A DNA stretch of 42,545 nucleotides from NCBI GenBank assembly GCA_025127975.1, contig JAHLYQ010000026.1, positions 1 to 42,545 of the forward strand, given 5' to 3'. Positions 1-8,431 of the stretch are shown here, piece by piece. Position 1 is the stretch's first letter. Each line of letters starts with the position of its first letter. Source of the stretch: Synechococcus sp. CS-1331. GTDB lineage: Bacteria > Cyanobacteriota > Cyanobacteriia > PCC-6307 > Cyanobiaceae. The position numbers and the translations under genes were made by a program. A model generated the notes under the pieces. The model did no database searches, was not told where the DNA came from, and was given only the letters and a program-made list of their open reading frames with translations.

Positions 1-1486
1 GCATCCCAGGCGGCTGGCCCAGCGGCTGGAGTTGCAAGGGGTGGGCAGGCCCGTTTCCCTGGTTTGAGAACCACCTCAACCAGACGAACCATGCCCAAGA
101 CCTATCGTGCCGCAGTTGACTTGGCGCCGCTACTGGATGGCAGCAGTGCCGGTGAACTGATCCCTGAACTGGCTACACGCGGCCTGCAGCAGTTGATCGA
201 GCTGGAGGTCGCTGCCTTTCTGGGTGCCGACCGCCATGAGCGCAGCCAGGAGCGACTCGGCTACCGCAATGGTTACCGGCCCCGCACCCTGACCACCCAG
301 GTGGGGGATCTCGCGCTGCAGATCCCCAAGCTGCGGGCCGGAAGCTTTCTCCCCTCGATCCTCGAGCCCCGCCGCAGGGTCGATCAGGCCCTGTACGCAG
401 TGATCATGGAGGCCTACATCGGTGGCGTCTCCACCCGGAAGGTCGATGCCCTGGTGGCGGCGCTGGGCTCCCAAAGCGGCATCTCCAAGTCCCAGGTGAG
501 CCGTATCTGTCAGGAGATCGACCAGCAGGTGCAGGCCTTCTTGAGCCGGTCGCTGGAGAGCAGCAGCTACGCCTATGTCTACCTGGACGCCACCTACCTC
601 AAGGGGCGGCTGGGCAAGGCTCAACAGGTCTGCTCCCGCGCTGTCGTCGTCGCCATGGGGGTGAACGAGGACGGGCGCCGGGAGTTGCTGGGCATCAAGG
701 TGGGTGATAGCGAGAGCGAGCCCTTCTGGGCGGAGTTCATCTCCCACCTCAAAGAGCGGGGCCTGAGTGGCGTCAAGCTGGTGATCTCCGACGCTCACAG
801 CGGCCTCACCAAGGCGATCCGCAGGCAATTGCAGGGCTGCGTCTGGCAGCGCTGCCGGGTCCACTTTGCTCGCAACCTGCTGCAGTGCGTTCCCAAAGCC
901 CACCAGGGCATGGTCACCGCTGCCCTGCGCAGTGTGTTCGCCCAGGAAACCGCTGAGGAGATCGAGTCACGCTGGGATGATCTGGCGGCCTCGCTGGCGG
1001 AACGCTTCCCCAAGGCCGCTGCGCTCATGCACGAGGCCAAAGAGGACGTGCTGGCTTTCCGCCACTTCCCCAAGGACCACTGGCGCAAGATCTGGAGCAC
1101 CAACCTGCTGGAGCGGGTGAACGAGGAAATCAAACGACGCACCCGCGTCGTTGGAATCTTCCCCAACGACGCCTCGATCACCCGCCTGGTGGGGGCGGTG
1201 CTGCTGGAGCAGCACGAGCACTGGCAGCTGGAGGGCCGCCGCATGTTCTCCGCCGAGAGCATGGCGACCATCCCGGAGCTCGGCGACATCCCCAGCCTGC
1301 AAGCCCTCAGCGCCTGAGAGAGGCAGGACGCAGACCCCAGGGGATCGAGGCTGCAGCGCCCCACAGGACGCAGCGGCCTTGATCGCCGCCCGGGGGCCGG
1401 GGCAACAACCTGTGGCTGGTGCCAGCTACTCCAGATCACAACACATCCGCGATCGGGCGAAAGACTTGACAAGTCAATCGCCTTGA
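1..1486 (+). mobile_element. IS256-family insertion sequence, left end outside window
   Basis: The element is defined by its transposase gene. The right end probably lies near 1460-1485, where a short TTGAC-aa-GTCAA inverted repeat sits about 150 bases after the transposase stop. No matching inverted copy of that region is visible in the first 90 bases, so the left terminus lies before base 1 or has diverged. Without both ends, neither target duplication nor exact borders can be given. Confidence 0.45.
91..1317 (+). CDS. IS256 (Mutator) family transposase
   Basis: This is an intact DDE transposase of about 408 residues, the usual length for IS256. Counting from the ATG at 91, the catalytic residues are visible as D166 (YVYLDATYLKG), D233 (VISDAHSG) and E340 (STNLLERVNEEIKRRTR), with the family's C-terminal LVGAVLLEQHEHW block. 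The reading frame also allows a TTG at 64, but the ATG gives the typical MPKTYRAAVDL start. No frameshift or internal stop is present, so the enzyme could be active. It lies next to a disrupted protease gene and a truncated relA copy, in keeping with a rearranged segment. Confidence 0.93.
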   Translation: MPKTYRAAVDLAPLLDGSSAGELIPELATRGLQQLIELEVAAFLGADRHERSQERLGYRNGYRPRTLTTQVGDLALQIPKLRAGSFLPSILEPRRRVDQALYAVIMEAYIGGVSTRKVDALVAALGSQSGISKSQVSRICQEIDQQVQAFLSRSLESSSYAYVYLDATYLKGRLGKAQQVCSRAVVVAMGVNEDGRRELLGIKVGDSESEPFWAEFISHLKERGLSGVKLVISDAHSGLTKAIRRQLQGCVWQRCRVHFARNLLQCVPKAHQGMVTAALRSVFAQETAEEIESRWDDLAASLAERFPKAAALMHEAKEDVLAFRHFPKDHWRKIWSTNLLERVNEEIKRRTRVVGIFPNDASITRLVGAVLLEQHEHWQLEGRRMFSAESMATIPELGDIPSLQALSA

Positions 1487-1722
1487 TTCAACGTGGAAAG
1501 GTGAGGTGCATCTGCGCCTCCGGAATGACAGCCCGTCATTCCACCCTGTTCACCCTCTGATCAGGGAATTCGGGCCTCGAGTTTTACACCACGCAAAGGG
1601 ACGCGGCCTTTTGTCGATGTTGCCGATGAGAATCGTCATGCTATTCCTTATTTGTATGCTAGTTTAGTATGTGACTAGTCTGCTGCCAAGTTTTGTTATG
1701 TTATGTCGCTAGAGCGCAGCTT
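1487..1722. other. gene-free stretch between IS element and protease gene
   Basis: No credible coding sequence is seen between the transposase and the protease stop codon. It holds the hairpin-forming repeat described separately. Base composition becomes AT-rich toward 1640-1720, unlike the flanking core genome. A weak short stem (AAAGG/CCTTT near 1597-1615) could be a terminator but is not convincing. Confidence 0.4.
1522..1542. repeat. perfect 8-bp inverted repeat (hairpin)
   Basis: GGAATGAC at 1522-1529 and its exact reverse complement GTCATTCC at 1535-1542 are separated by a five-base loop. No T-run follows on either strand, so a simple rho-independent terminator is unlikely. It could be a remnant of a mobile-element end or a transcript-stabilising stem. 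Confidence 0.5.
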
Positions 1723-4615
1723 TTAAGCCAGCACACCTGAACCAATCGCTGAGGTGAAGTCAAGGCCTACGATGAGGTCATTGAAGTCTTGATCGCCACC
1801 TCCGTAGAGGTCCTCCCATCCCCACGTATTCAGCCCAAAGTTGCGCAGATGGCTCACATGTTGGCCGCCAATCTTTTCATTGGCGGCAGCAAACGAGTTG
1901 AATGTGTTCCCTTGTGATGTGGAGAGGCTCATGGCAATCAAGTCACCACTGTTGATGCCAACGAGTCGGTCTTCGGAATAGGCGCCGTAGCCTGGGCCCG
2001 AAATCGCTGTTTCGCCGTTGCTCATTATGTACAGCCTTTGGCGGATTGCAGTTTCGTAATCTGCATCACCAGGCTGAATACCATCAATCACTCCGGTGAG
2101 GTCATCGACCCTGTAGAAGCGCAGTGAAAGACCATTCCTTCCAACCTGGCGTAGTCGTACGATGGCGTCTTGATTCTGTGCATCCTGAGCTGTTATGGCG
2201 ATAGCAACTGGGAGGGCAACTTGCATTGTAGATGAGCCACCATTGTTGACAAAATCCACAAATCCTGTTGACGCAGTGAGGGATGACTGAGGCTGTATAC
2301 TTTCTTGTTCGTTCCAGGTTAATCTGATATCTGCGCCCTTGCTCACATTCTGTTGATAAACGGCTCCTAGCGATTCACCATCAAACATCGTTGTAAGTTC
2401 GCCTGAGAAATCAGCTTGAAGGCTTTGCTGTGCCAATCGTCGCGTCCAGCCGTAGGCATCTGCGATGCTGCTGCCGCTGTTCACTTGATCTGATCCGAGC
2501 CCGATCTGCCATTGGCCCGAGTCGCGGGCGATTGGTTGGAATAAGAGGCTCTGATTGGATTGGCTGATCCAAGCCTGATCTTGGTTGCGTTGTAAAAAAT
2601 CTGTAGTGTCAATGTCCGATAGTTGGCGGTGGGCAAGTGCTGTTAGTGCACGCGCAAGCAGCACACCATTGGGACTACCTAATCCTGTGACAAGGTCATA
2701 ATCATCACCCGCTTCATAGCCAAATCCCTTGGGGGTGATCGGACCATTGGAGCTAGTATAATTTCCGCCGTTGGCGTATGAAGACCGATTATTTCCGTAC
2801 GTGATATCCTGAAATGAAGCTGGTGCAACGGCTGCGGCTGTATAGAGGAGATCGTTCATGTAGCCAAAGCTGGGTAGGCCTTGATCATTGAAAATAGCAT
2901 TGATTTGAATTGCTAGTGCTGCCCACAGCGGCGCAGTTGCACTCGTGCCGCCGTAAAAATCTAAATCATTGTTAGTGCTGTTAAAAATGATGTAAGGACT
3001 ACCCGGCCCCGCATTTGCGGAAACATCGGGTATTCCCCGCCCTGGCAAGTTGGTGATGTCAGCTGTTCGGGGGGGCTAGGCCGTAGTCTTGCTGATATTG
3101 AGGTGTCGGCTGTGTTGGGTCCACGCCGCCACCACCGGCGGAGTAGCCGAAGAACGAATCTAAAGTTTTACCGCTTAGAGAATACTCATTCCATGCGGCT
3201 TCAATGAATAAATCGCCGTCTTCTAGTGTTCTCCATGAGCTTTTGAGCCCGCCTTTGATCAGGCGCCAGATTGTCTCGCGGTCACCATTTTTGGCGGCAT
3301 CAACAAGATTTCTGGAAACCGCATACTGGTTGCTGCTTAAGGTTGGGTCATTCTTGGCTGTGAATCTGCTTGAGAGTGTGGTGCCTCCGACGGAAACAGC
3401 ATAAGCGGTATTGCTATTATATGCGTTTGCGAGCCCATTCGCGAGGGTTGCGTAATTATTGCGTGTGTTGGAGCCGGTATCTCCAGATCCCACAAAATAG
3501 GTAATACCACGTAAGGCGAAATCAATATAAAGCTCTTTCTCTGCCTTCTGAAAGGGCGAATCAGGGCTTAAAAAGTAAGTAGAGACAAATGATGACGATA
3601 AAACTTTTGGGCGTAGTTCTGGCTCATCCCAAGTTGCGGCCTGCAAGGCTGAAAAACTTCCTGGAAGTACAGGTGATTCATATAATGGGCTCCCAGTATA
3701 TAGGCGAATATTGCTGTTGGGATTAATTGCTGCAACTATGGAAGTATCTAAGTCCCGTTCTACAGCGTACGTAGCCAGCCAGCCCTTGCCTCTTGTGCTG
3801 ATTGTGGGGCGATCGCTGACGCCAACGGTATCGAGGTATCCATCAAGGGCTTCCTGAAGTGTTAGCTCGGGATCTAGTGTTAATTCGCCGATATACGGCG
3901 CAAATAGGCCGATTGATCCAAGAGATAAGCGATGGCTTTGTTTGAGCGGAAAATTGTAGAATCTGGATGAAATATAGTTGGGGTAAGATGCTTTCAAGCC
4001 GGCACTGCTGTTGCCAATGCTTTGTGGCCCTTGGGCCGGGGAAAAGATTGTGTCTGGCGAGTAGTCTTCTGTTGGTGGCGGGGTGAGGCCTGTAAAATCT
4101 ATGAAGACACCTTCAAGGTTAATTCTTTCGTCGATTCTAAGATTCCCCTCCCACCCTGATTGTGAGTCTTGTTCTTGAAAAAATAGGAATGGGCGTAAGC
4201 CGAATAATCTCTGGAAGTCATCGGGTTTTAGTTCAAGCCAGATTGTTCGGGATTCAGCTGATGTGATGAGGTCGCTATTGGTTTCATCCAGTATGGTGAT
4301 CTCTAGTTCATTCCTAATGATGTCAACGGCGGTATCGAAATCTTCCTGTGAAGCGCCATATGTCTTCCACAGCGTGTTGCTGTCGTTTAGTTTTTTGAGT
4401 GCATTTTGGCGCTCCCCCCAGGGGAGGTCTAAAAGTGGCTGGGGATTATTAGCTCGCCGAAGGGTGAGAGCAACTCTTAATGGGGGGACATCGCTTGGAA
4501 GCGGCGTTATGTCTTCATCGCTGAGTTGATAGGCTTCCTGAACCGTTTTGGCGCTGGTGACCCGATAGCCGAGAAGGTCGAGGAGGCTGGAACTAGGGAT
4601 TTCTGTATAACCCAC
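1723..4615 (-). pseudogene. sedolisin (S53) serine-carboxyl protease with C-terminal DUF4114, split by a +1 change in a C7 run
   Basis: Two adjacent minus-strand frames make one protease. The first (3059-4615, 518 residues) has a pro-kumamolisin-like propeptide (about 40-150) and the catalytic Glu286/Asp290 pair (VERDLD) and oxyanion Asp379 (GSGDTG). The second (1723-3048) has the nucleophile Ser36 in GGTSATAP, the Ca-site segment DLVTGLGSPNG, and near its end a DUF4114-like motif (WEDLYGGGDQDFNDL, about 411-425). Dropping one base from the seven-C run (plus-strand 3069-3075) fuses them as YGLAP-RTADITNLPGRGIPDVS, matching the normal family order. All catalytic residues survive, so the break is recent, a phase-variable tract or a sequencing error. 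There is no N-terminal signal peptide; the start is a GTG without a clear ribosome site. Family members are acid endopeptidases with autoprocessed propeptides. Confidence 0.85.
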
Positions 4616-5001
4616 TGTGTAACAATGTTAAACTGCTGTCAATTTTAGCGTGGTGGTACCTTTTCGCGCAGCGTTGCGTTGTTTCCATTGAGTTAGGGCA
4701 TCAAAAAGCCGTTGTACCGCGCCATCCTGGCTCGCTTGGGTTCTGATTCATCTCTGTGCTCTGCGCCAAATGCCAATCGCCGTATTCCATGTGTAGACGC
4801 ATGAATGGCGAGAGTGAGGTAATTCCTCCTAGGCTCCTGCAACGCTGAACGCTATCGCGATCAGATCCTGATCCGCATCTTGCTCGAGATCATTGCTGGT
4901 GCTCAGGGATTCCTCGCTCTCCTTCAAGCAATGGTCGGGTCGCCGCCGAGCTTTCAGCTCACGCTGCCCATCCCGATCTCCAGCCTTCGTCGCCAGCGGG
5001 C
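4616..5001. other. gene-free stretch upstream of protease gene and relA fragment
   Basis: I see no convincing gene here. On the minus strand a TTGACA hexamer lies near 4635-4640, just ahead of the protease GTG, but no good partner -10 at correct spacing upstream of the start is evident. The frame of the relA fragment stays open back to 4849, but its translation stops looking like Rel before about 5000, so the deletion junction is placed there. Confidence 0.35.
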
Positions 5002-5451
5002 ACCAGTGCAATCCTGGGCCTCGAAGGACTCGACTATCGACTCGGGGGGTGCTGCACCCCCCTGCCCGGCGAGCCGATCTTGGGGGCGGTGGCCCTGGGC
5101 AACCACGGCATCACCATCCATCGCCAGGACTGCTCCAACCTGGGCCAGGTGCCGGCCGAACGGCGCCTGCCGGTGCGCTGGAACCCCGCGGTGCAAGCCA
5201 GCCCGCGGCGTTATCCGGTGCAGTTGCGCATCGAGGTGCTCGATCGAGTTGGCGTGCTCAAGGACATCCTCACCCGCCTCTCCGACCACCGCATCAACGT
5301 CAGTGATGCCCGGGTGCGCACCACTCCCGGTAAGCCGGCCCGCATTGACCTGCGGGTGGAGCTCGACAGTGCCGGCCAGCTGGCCAGCACCATCGGCCAG
5401 ATCCGTTCCATGGCCGACGTGCTTGACATCGCCCGCACCGGGATCGGCTAG
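5002..5451 (+). pseudogene. relA: 3' fragment of relA/spoT ((p)ppGpp synthetase/hydrolase): CC zinc-finger-like and ACT domains only
   Basis: The translation reads GLEGLDYRLGGCCTPLPGEP, followed by ILGAVALGNHGITIHRQDC and then a C-terminal ACT domain (YPVQLRIEVLDRVGVLKDIL ... VLDIARTGIG). These are the conserved-cysteine and ACT regulatory domains at the end of long RelA/SpoT proteins. The HD hydrolase, synthetase and TGS domains, roughly 600 residues, are missing, and upstream DNA is unrelated. No ATG or GTG precedes the homologous region; only a TTG at 5080 could start a shorter product. It is most likely a remnant left by deletion or insertion of the adjacent island, or the end of a copy whose other part lies elsewhere. 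A free regulatory-domain product cannot be excluded. Confidence 0.8.
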
Positions 5452-5481
5452 GCCCGGACGGATTAAGGGCAAATTGAAGCT

Positions 5482-5631
5482 TTAAGGCAAAGTGAAGCCG
5501 CCGGTGTTGAGGTGCTTCAAGTCGAGCATCACCACCGTCAGCCAGCCCAGTAGGGCCAGGCCCCCCAGGGAACCCAGCACCAGCAGCAGGCCGGAGAGTG
5601 CCGAGCCAGAGGATCCCTTGCCGTCTGCCAC
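5482..5631 (-). CDS. small single-pass membrane protein (hypothetical)
   Basis: A 49-codon frame with a GTG start encodes a short polar N-terminus (MADGKGSSGS), one hydrophobic stretch of about 26 residues (about 11-36, rich in Leu/Gly), and a short polar tail LDLKHLNTGGFTLP. The frame is closed by a TGA a few codons upstream, so it is self-contained. No clear ribosome site precedes the GTG. The layout is that of many small thylakoid or plasma membrane proteins, but I do not recognise the family. It converges with the relA fragment and the stop lies 30 bases beyond the relA stop. Confidence 0.35.
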   Translation of the reverse strand: MADGKGSSGSALSGLLLVLGSLGGLALLGWLTVVMLDLKHLNTGGFTLP

Positions 5632-5711
5632 AGGTAGTTGTTGAGGGCCTTTGATCTTCGCACCAGCTCAGGGGCGAGACATACAGCCGCTGCCCGCGGG
5701 CTCCATCGCAA

Positions 5712-6212
5712 TCATGCAGCTTTCTGGTTGGAGGCGGCACGGCGGGAGTTGGCCTGGCGAGTTGCCTTCGGGCGCCGCAGCGGCAGGATCAGCAAATCGG
5801 TGATGCCGTTGAGGCCATTCGCCAGCAGTTCCCAGGTGGATTCAAGCTGGGGAAGCAGTTTCCAGCCGATCCGCACAGCTCCACTGGCGAGTGAGAGCAC
5901 GGCTGTCACTGCCACCACGGCCAGGGCTGCGAAGCCGAGCATCTGGGCTACCCCGAGCAGCAGGCGCACCAGGCCTTTGGCCATGATGTGAACACCGCTG
6001 ATCAGGTTGTAGATCGCCTGGCTGGCAACCAGCAGGCTATCGAGCTTCACAAAGTGGGCGAGACCAAACAGGCTTGCCAAAGCGGCTGCCCCGGCGATGC
6101 TCAACAGCAATCCTTTGCGGAGCTCCTGGGAGTCGGTTTTGGACCAGTTTGGAGATCGCTGGGCCCGTCCAGACTGCTTGTTGGCAGAGCTGAACTCGAG
6201 GAGCTTATCCAT
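5712..6212 (-). CDS. hypothetical membrane protein
   Basis: The protein has about 166 residues from the ATG at 6212 (MDKLLEFSSANKQ). An in-frame ATG at 6278 would add 22 residues with low-complexity sequence. A hydrophilic N-terminal segment rich in Ser/Lys/Gln is followed by a hydrophobic segment (LLLSIAGAAALASLFGLAHF), an amphipathic region and a second long hydrophobic stretch (MLGFAALAVVAVTAVLSLAS), ending in a basic tail (RRPKATRQANSRRAASNQK). Two membrane spans with a positively charged C-terminus are likely. No known domain is recognised. Coding seems real from composition and from the lack of a better overlapping frame. Confidence 0.55.
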   Translation of the reverse strand: MDKLLEFSSANKQSGRAQRSPNWSKTDSQELRKGLLLSIAGAAALASLFGLAHFVKLDSLLVASQAIYNLISGVHIMAKGLVRLLLGVAQMLGFAALAVVAVTAVLSLASGAVRIGWKLLPQLESTWELLANGLNGITDLLILPLRRPKATRQANSRRAASNQKAA

Positions 6213-6374
6213 GGGGTGATGGTGCGATTCACAGCCGTTGGCCGCCATGGCCATGGGACGGTTGACCAGCTGGCCCATGGCTTGCTGGTCAGCGGTTTCT
6301 GATTGGCGTTGCCGTAGTTACAGCCCGTTTGGACCTAGTTACCTACAACCACCCCACCTGCGGGATAGCCAGCC

Positions 6375-6563
6375 ATGACCTCCGAGCAAGCGGCCCAGCT
6401 GATCGACGAAACCCTCGACCTGGTGCATCAGCGCCTCCAAGATCTCCAGGCCCAATCTCTCCCCCGGGAGCAGCACGCCCTGGCAGAGGAGTTTCGCGAG
6501 TGGCGCCACCCGGAAGGTGGCCACATCGACCTGATGGTGTTTCCGGGGCTGGCTAACCCCTGA
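6375..6563 (+). CDS. small conserved hypothetical protein
   Basis: A 62-residue acidic helical protein: MTSEQAAQLIDETLDLVHQR then predicted helix through LQDLQAQSLPREQHALAEEF, ending in a short loop and HIDLMVFPGL. There is no signal peptide or membrane segment. Similar small proteins occur beside housekeeping genes in picocyanobacteria, but no function can be assigned. It ends directly against the convergent DUF2062 gene stop at 6564, with no spacer. Confidence 0.6.
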   Translation: MTSEQAAQLIDETLDLVHQRLQDLQAQSLPREQHALAEEFREWRHPEGGHIDLMVFPGLANP

Positions 6564-7025
6564 TCAGGCCTGGGGACGGCGGCTGCGTTGCTCCCGCTCC
6601 AGCCAGTGCCAGTACAGCCAGCCCCCCAGCAGGGCCATGGCCAGGCCCACCAGGGTTGAGCCCAGCAGCAGGCGGCTGACAAATTCACCGCTGCTGTGCC
6701 AGATGCGACCATCCCGCAGGCTTTCAAGGCCGGGCCAGCCCGCTCCGGGCCCGAGCAGCCAGCTGCCCAGCTGGTAGTTGAACCAGTAAAGAGGTACGTA
6801 GGTGAACGGATTGCTCACCCAGGTGCCGGCCGCCGCCAGGAGGTGGTTGCCGCGCACCAGTGAAGCCAGCCCCACACTGAGCAGGATCTGCAGGCCAAAG
6901 AAGGGATAGCAGCCACAAAACAGGCCCGCCGCCAGCCCCCGGGCCCGCTGCCCGTGGCTGCCCTCCTGGTGCCAGAGCCAGGCCAGGAGGCGGCGCAGGG
7001 CGGCGGCGGGTTGGAATGGGGGCAT
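6564..7025 (-). CDS. DUF2062 membrane protein
   Basis: About 153 residues from the ATG at 7025 (MPPFQPAAALRRLLAWLWHQ); the frame extends to 7043 with a further upstream start. The DUF2062 signature is clear: an N-terminal amphipathic region, then GLFCGCYPFFGLQILLSVGL and WVSNPFTYVPLYWFNYQLG, and a C-terminal membrane span before a basic tail. Family members are inner-membrane proteins of unknown biochemical role, sometimes linked to cell-envelope glycans. The gene is divergent from mnmE and the two ATG codons share the bases CATG, leaving no intergenic promoter space outside coding sequence. Confidence 0.82.
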   Translation of the reverse strand: MPPFQPAAALRRLLAWLWHQEGSHGQRARGLAAGLFCGCYPFFGLQILLSVGLASLVRGNHLLAAAGTWVSNPFTYVPLYWFNYQLGSWLLGPGAGWPGLESLRDGRIWHSSGEFVSRLLLGSTLVGLAMALLGGWLYWHWLEREQRSRRPQA

Positions 7026-8397
7026 GGAAGTTTCAGGCACCATCGCAGCGGTAGCTACGGCGGTGGCGCCCGGGCAGGGCAGTGTGGCAATCGTACGAAT
7101 CTCCGGCCCCGAGGCCGAGGCGATCGGGCGGCGGCTGTTTGTGGCCCCTGGCCAGCAATCGTGGGAGAGCCACCGGGTGCTCTATGGCCATGTGGTGGAT
7201 CCAGCCAACGGTGAGCGGGTGGATGAGGCCCTGCTGCTGCTGATGCGCTCACCGCGCAGCTTCACCCGCGAAACCGTGGTGGAGTTCCACTGCCACGGCG
7301 GCCTGATCGCTGTGCAGCGGGTGCTGGAGCTGGTGCTGGCGGCCGGGGCGCGGCGGGCCCTGCCGGGGGAATTCAGCCAGCGGGCTTTCCTCAACGGCCG
7401 GCTTGACCTCACCCGGGCCGAGGCAATCGGCGAGCTGGTCACTGCCCGCTCCCGCCGCGCCGCCCAGCTGGCCATGGCCGGTCTCGACGGGGGCCTGCAG
7501 CGGCGGCTGGGGGCCCTGCGGGAGCGGCTGCTGGATCAGTTGGCGGAGCTGGAGGCCCGGGTGGATTTCGAGGAGGATCTGCCGCCCCTCGATGGCGATG
7601 CGGTGGCGGCCGAGCTGGCGGCGGTGCGCGGCGAGCTGGAGCTGCTGGTGGCCGAGGCGCGCCAGGGGGAGTTGCTGCGCGAGGGCCTGCGGGTGGCGAT
7701 CGTGGGCCGGCCGAACGTGGGCAAATCCAGCCTGCTCAACCTGCTCAGCCAGCGGCAGAAGGCGATCGTGACCGACCTGCCCGGCACCACCCGCGACCTG
7801 CTGGAAAGTGAGCTGGTGCTCGAAGGCGTGCCGCTCACCCTGCTCGACACCGCCGGCATCCGGCCCACCACAGATCGCGTCGAGGCCCTGGGCATTGAGC
7901 GGGCCCGCCAGGCCCTGGCCGCGGCCGATGTGGTGCTGCTGCTGTTTGATCTGGCCGCCGGCTGGACGCCGGAAGATCAGGCCCTGCGGGAGCTGGTGCC
8001 CGAGGCGGCCGTGCTACTGGTGGCGGGCAATAAGGCCGATGCCGCTGGCCTGCCGGTGGGGCTGGTGCCGGCCGGGGCCGGGCTGCCGGCCGCTTTGCAC
8101 TTCAGCGCCCTCACCGGCGCCGGGCGCCAAGAACTGGTGGCCGAGCTGCTGCGCCGCTGCGGCGCCGGCCCGCTCGAGGGCTTGCAGGTGGCCCTCAATG
8201 CCCGCCAACGCGACCTGGCGGCGGCGGCCGCGGCCAGCCTGGCGGCGGCCCTGGAGGCGGCGGTCCAGCATCTCCCCTGGGATTTCTGGACGATCGACCT
8301 GCGGGCCGCGGTGCGCGCCCTCGGCGAGATCACGGGCGAGGAGGTGAGCGAGGCGGTGCTGGATCGGGTCTTCTCCCGGTTTTGCATCGGCAAGTAG
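7024..8397 (+). CDS. mnmE: tRNA uridine-5-carboxymethylaminomethyl modification GTPase MnmE
   Basis: Full-length 457-residue MnmE. The N-terminal folate-binding/dimer domain begins MEVSGTIAAVATAVAPGQGS. The GTPase domain shows G1 GRPNVGKS at 228-235, G2 TTRD at 255-258, G3 DTAG at 275-278 and G4 NKAD at 336-339. The protein ends with the obligatory CIGK motif (454-457), whose Cys is needed for catalysis. With MnmG it installs the cmnm5 group on U34 of certain tRNAs in the cytoplasm. The start ATG is certain from alignment of the N-terminus and overlaps the divergent DUF2062 ATG. Confidence 0.97.
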   Translation: MEVSGTIAAVATAVAPGQGSVAIVRISGPEAEAIGRRLFVAPGQQSWESHRVLYGHVVDPANGERVDEALLLLMRSPRSFTRETVVEFHCHGGLIAVQRVLELVLAAGARRALPGEFSQRAFLNGRLDLTRAEAIGELVTARSRRAAQLAMAGLDGGLQRRLGALRERLLDQLAELEARVDFEEDLPPLDGDAVAAELAAVRGELELLVAEARQGELLREGLRVAIVGRPNVGKSSLLNLLSQRQKAIVTDLPGTTRDLLESELVLEGVPLTLLDTAGIRPTTDRVEALGIERARQALAAADVVLLLFDLAAGWTPEDQALRELVPEAAVLLVAGNKADAAGLPVGLVPAGAGLPAALHFSALTGAGRQELVAELLRRCGAGPLEGLQVALNARQRDLAAAAAASLAAALEAAVQHLPWDFWTIDLRAAVRALGEITGEEVSEAVLDRVFSRFCIGK

Positions 8398-8431
8398 CCG
8401 CCAGACTGGCTCGAGTCAACACTGCTGCTCG

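Noticed and set aside
130..903. 257-residue minus-strand open frame
   Set aside because: Antisense to the IS256 transposase, which has all catalytic residues in the plus frame.
3059..3080. Programmed frameshift in the sedolisin gene
   Set aside because: There is no known recoding signal for this family and no obvious stimulatory element, so a mutated, variable or misread homopolymer is the simpler reading.
4880..5485. 201-residue plus-strand open frame over the relA fragment
   Set aside because: The Rel CC/ACT match is in another frame; this one is Pro/Ala/Arg-rich shadow sequence.
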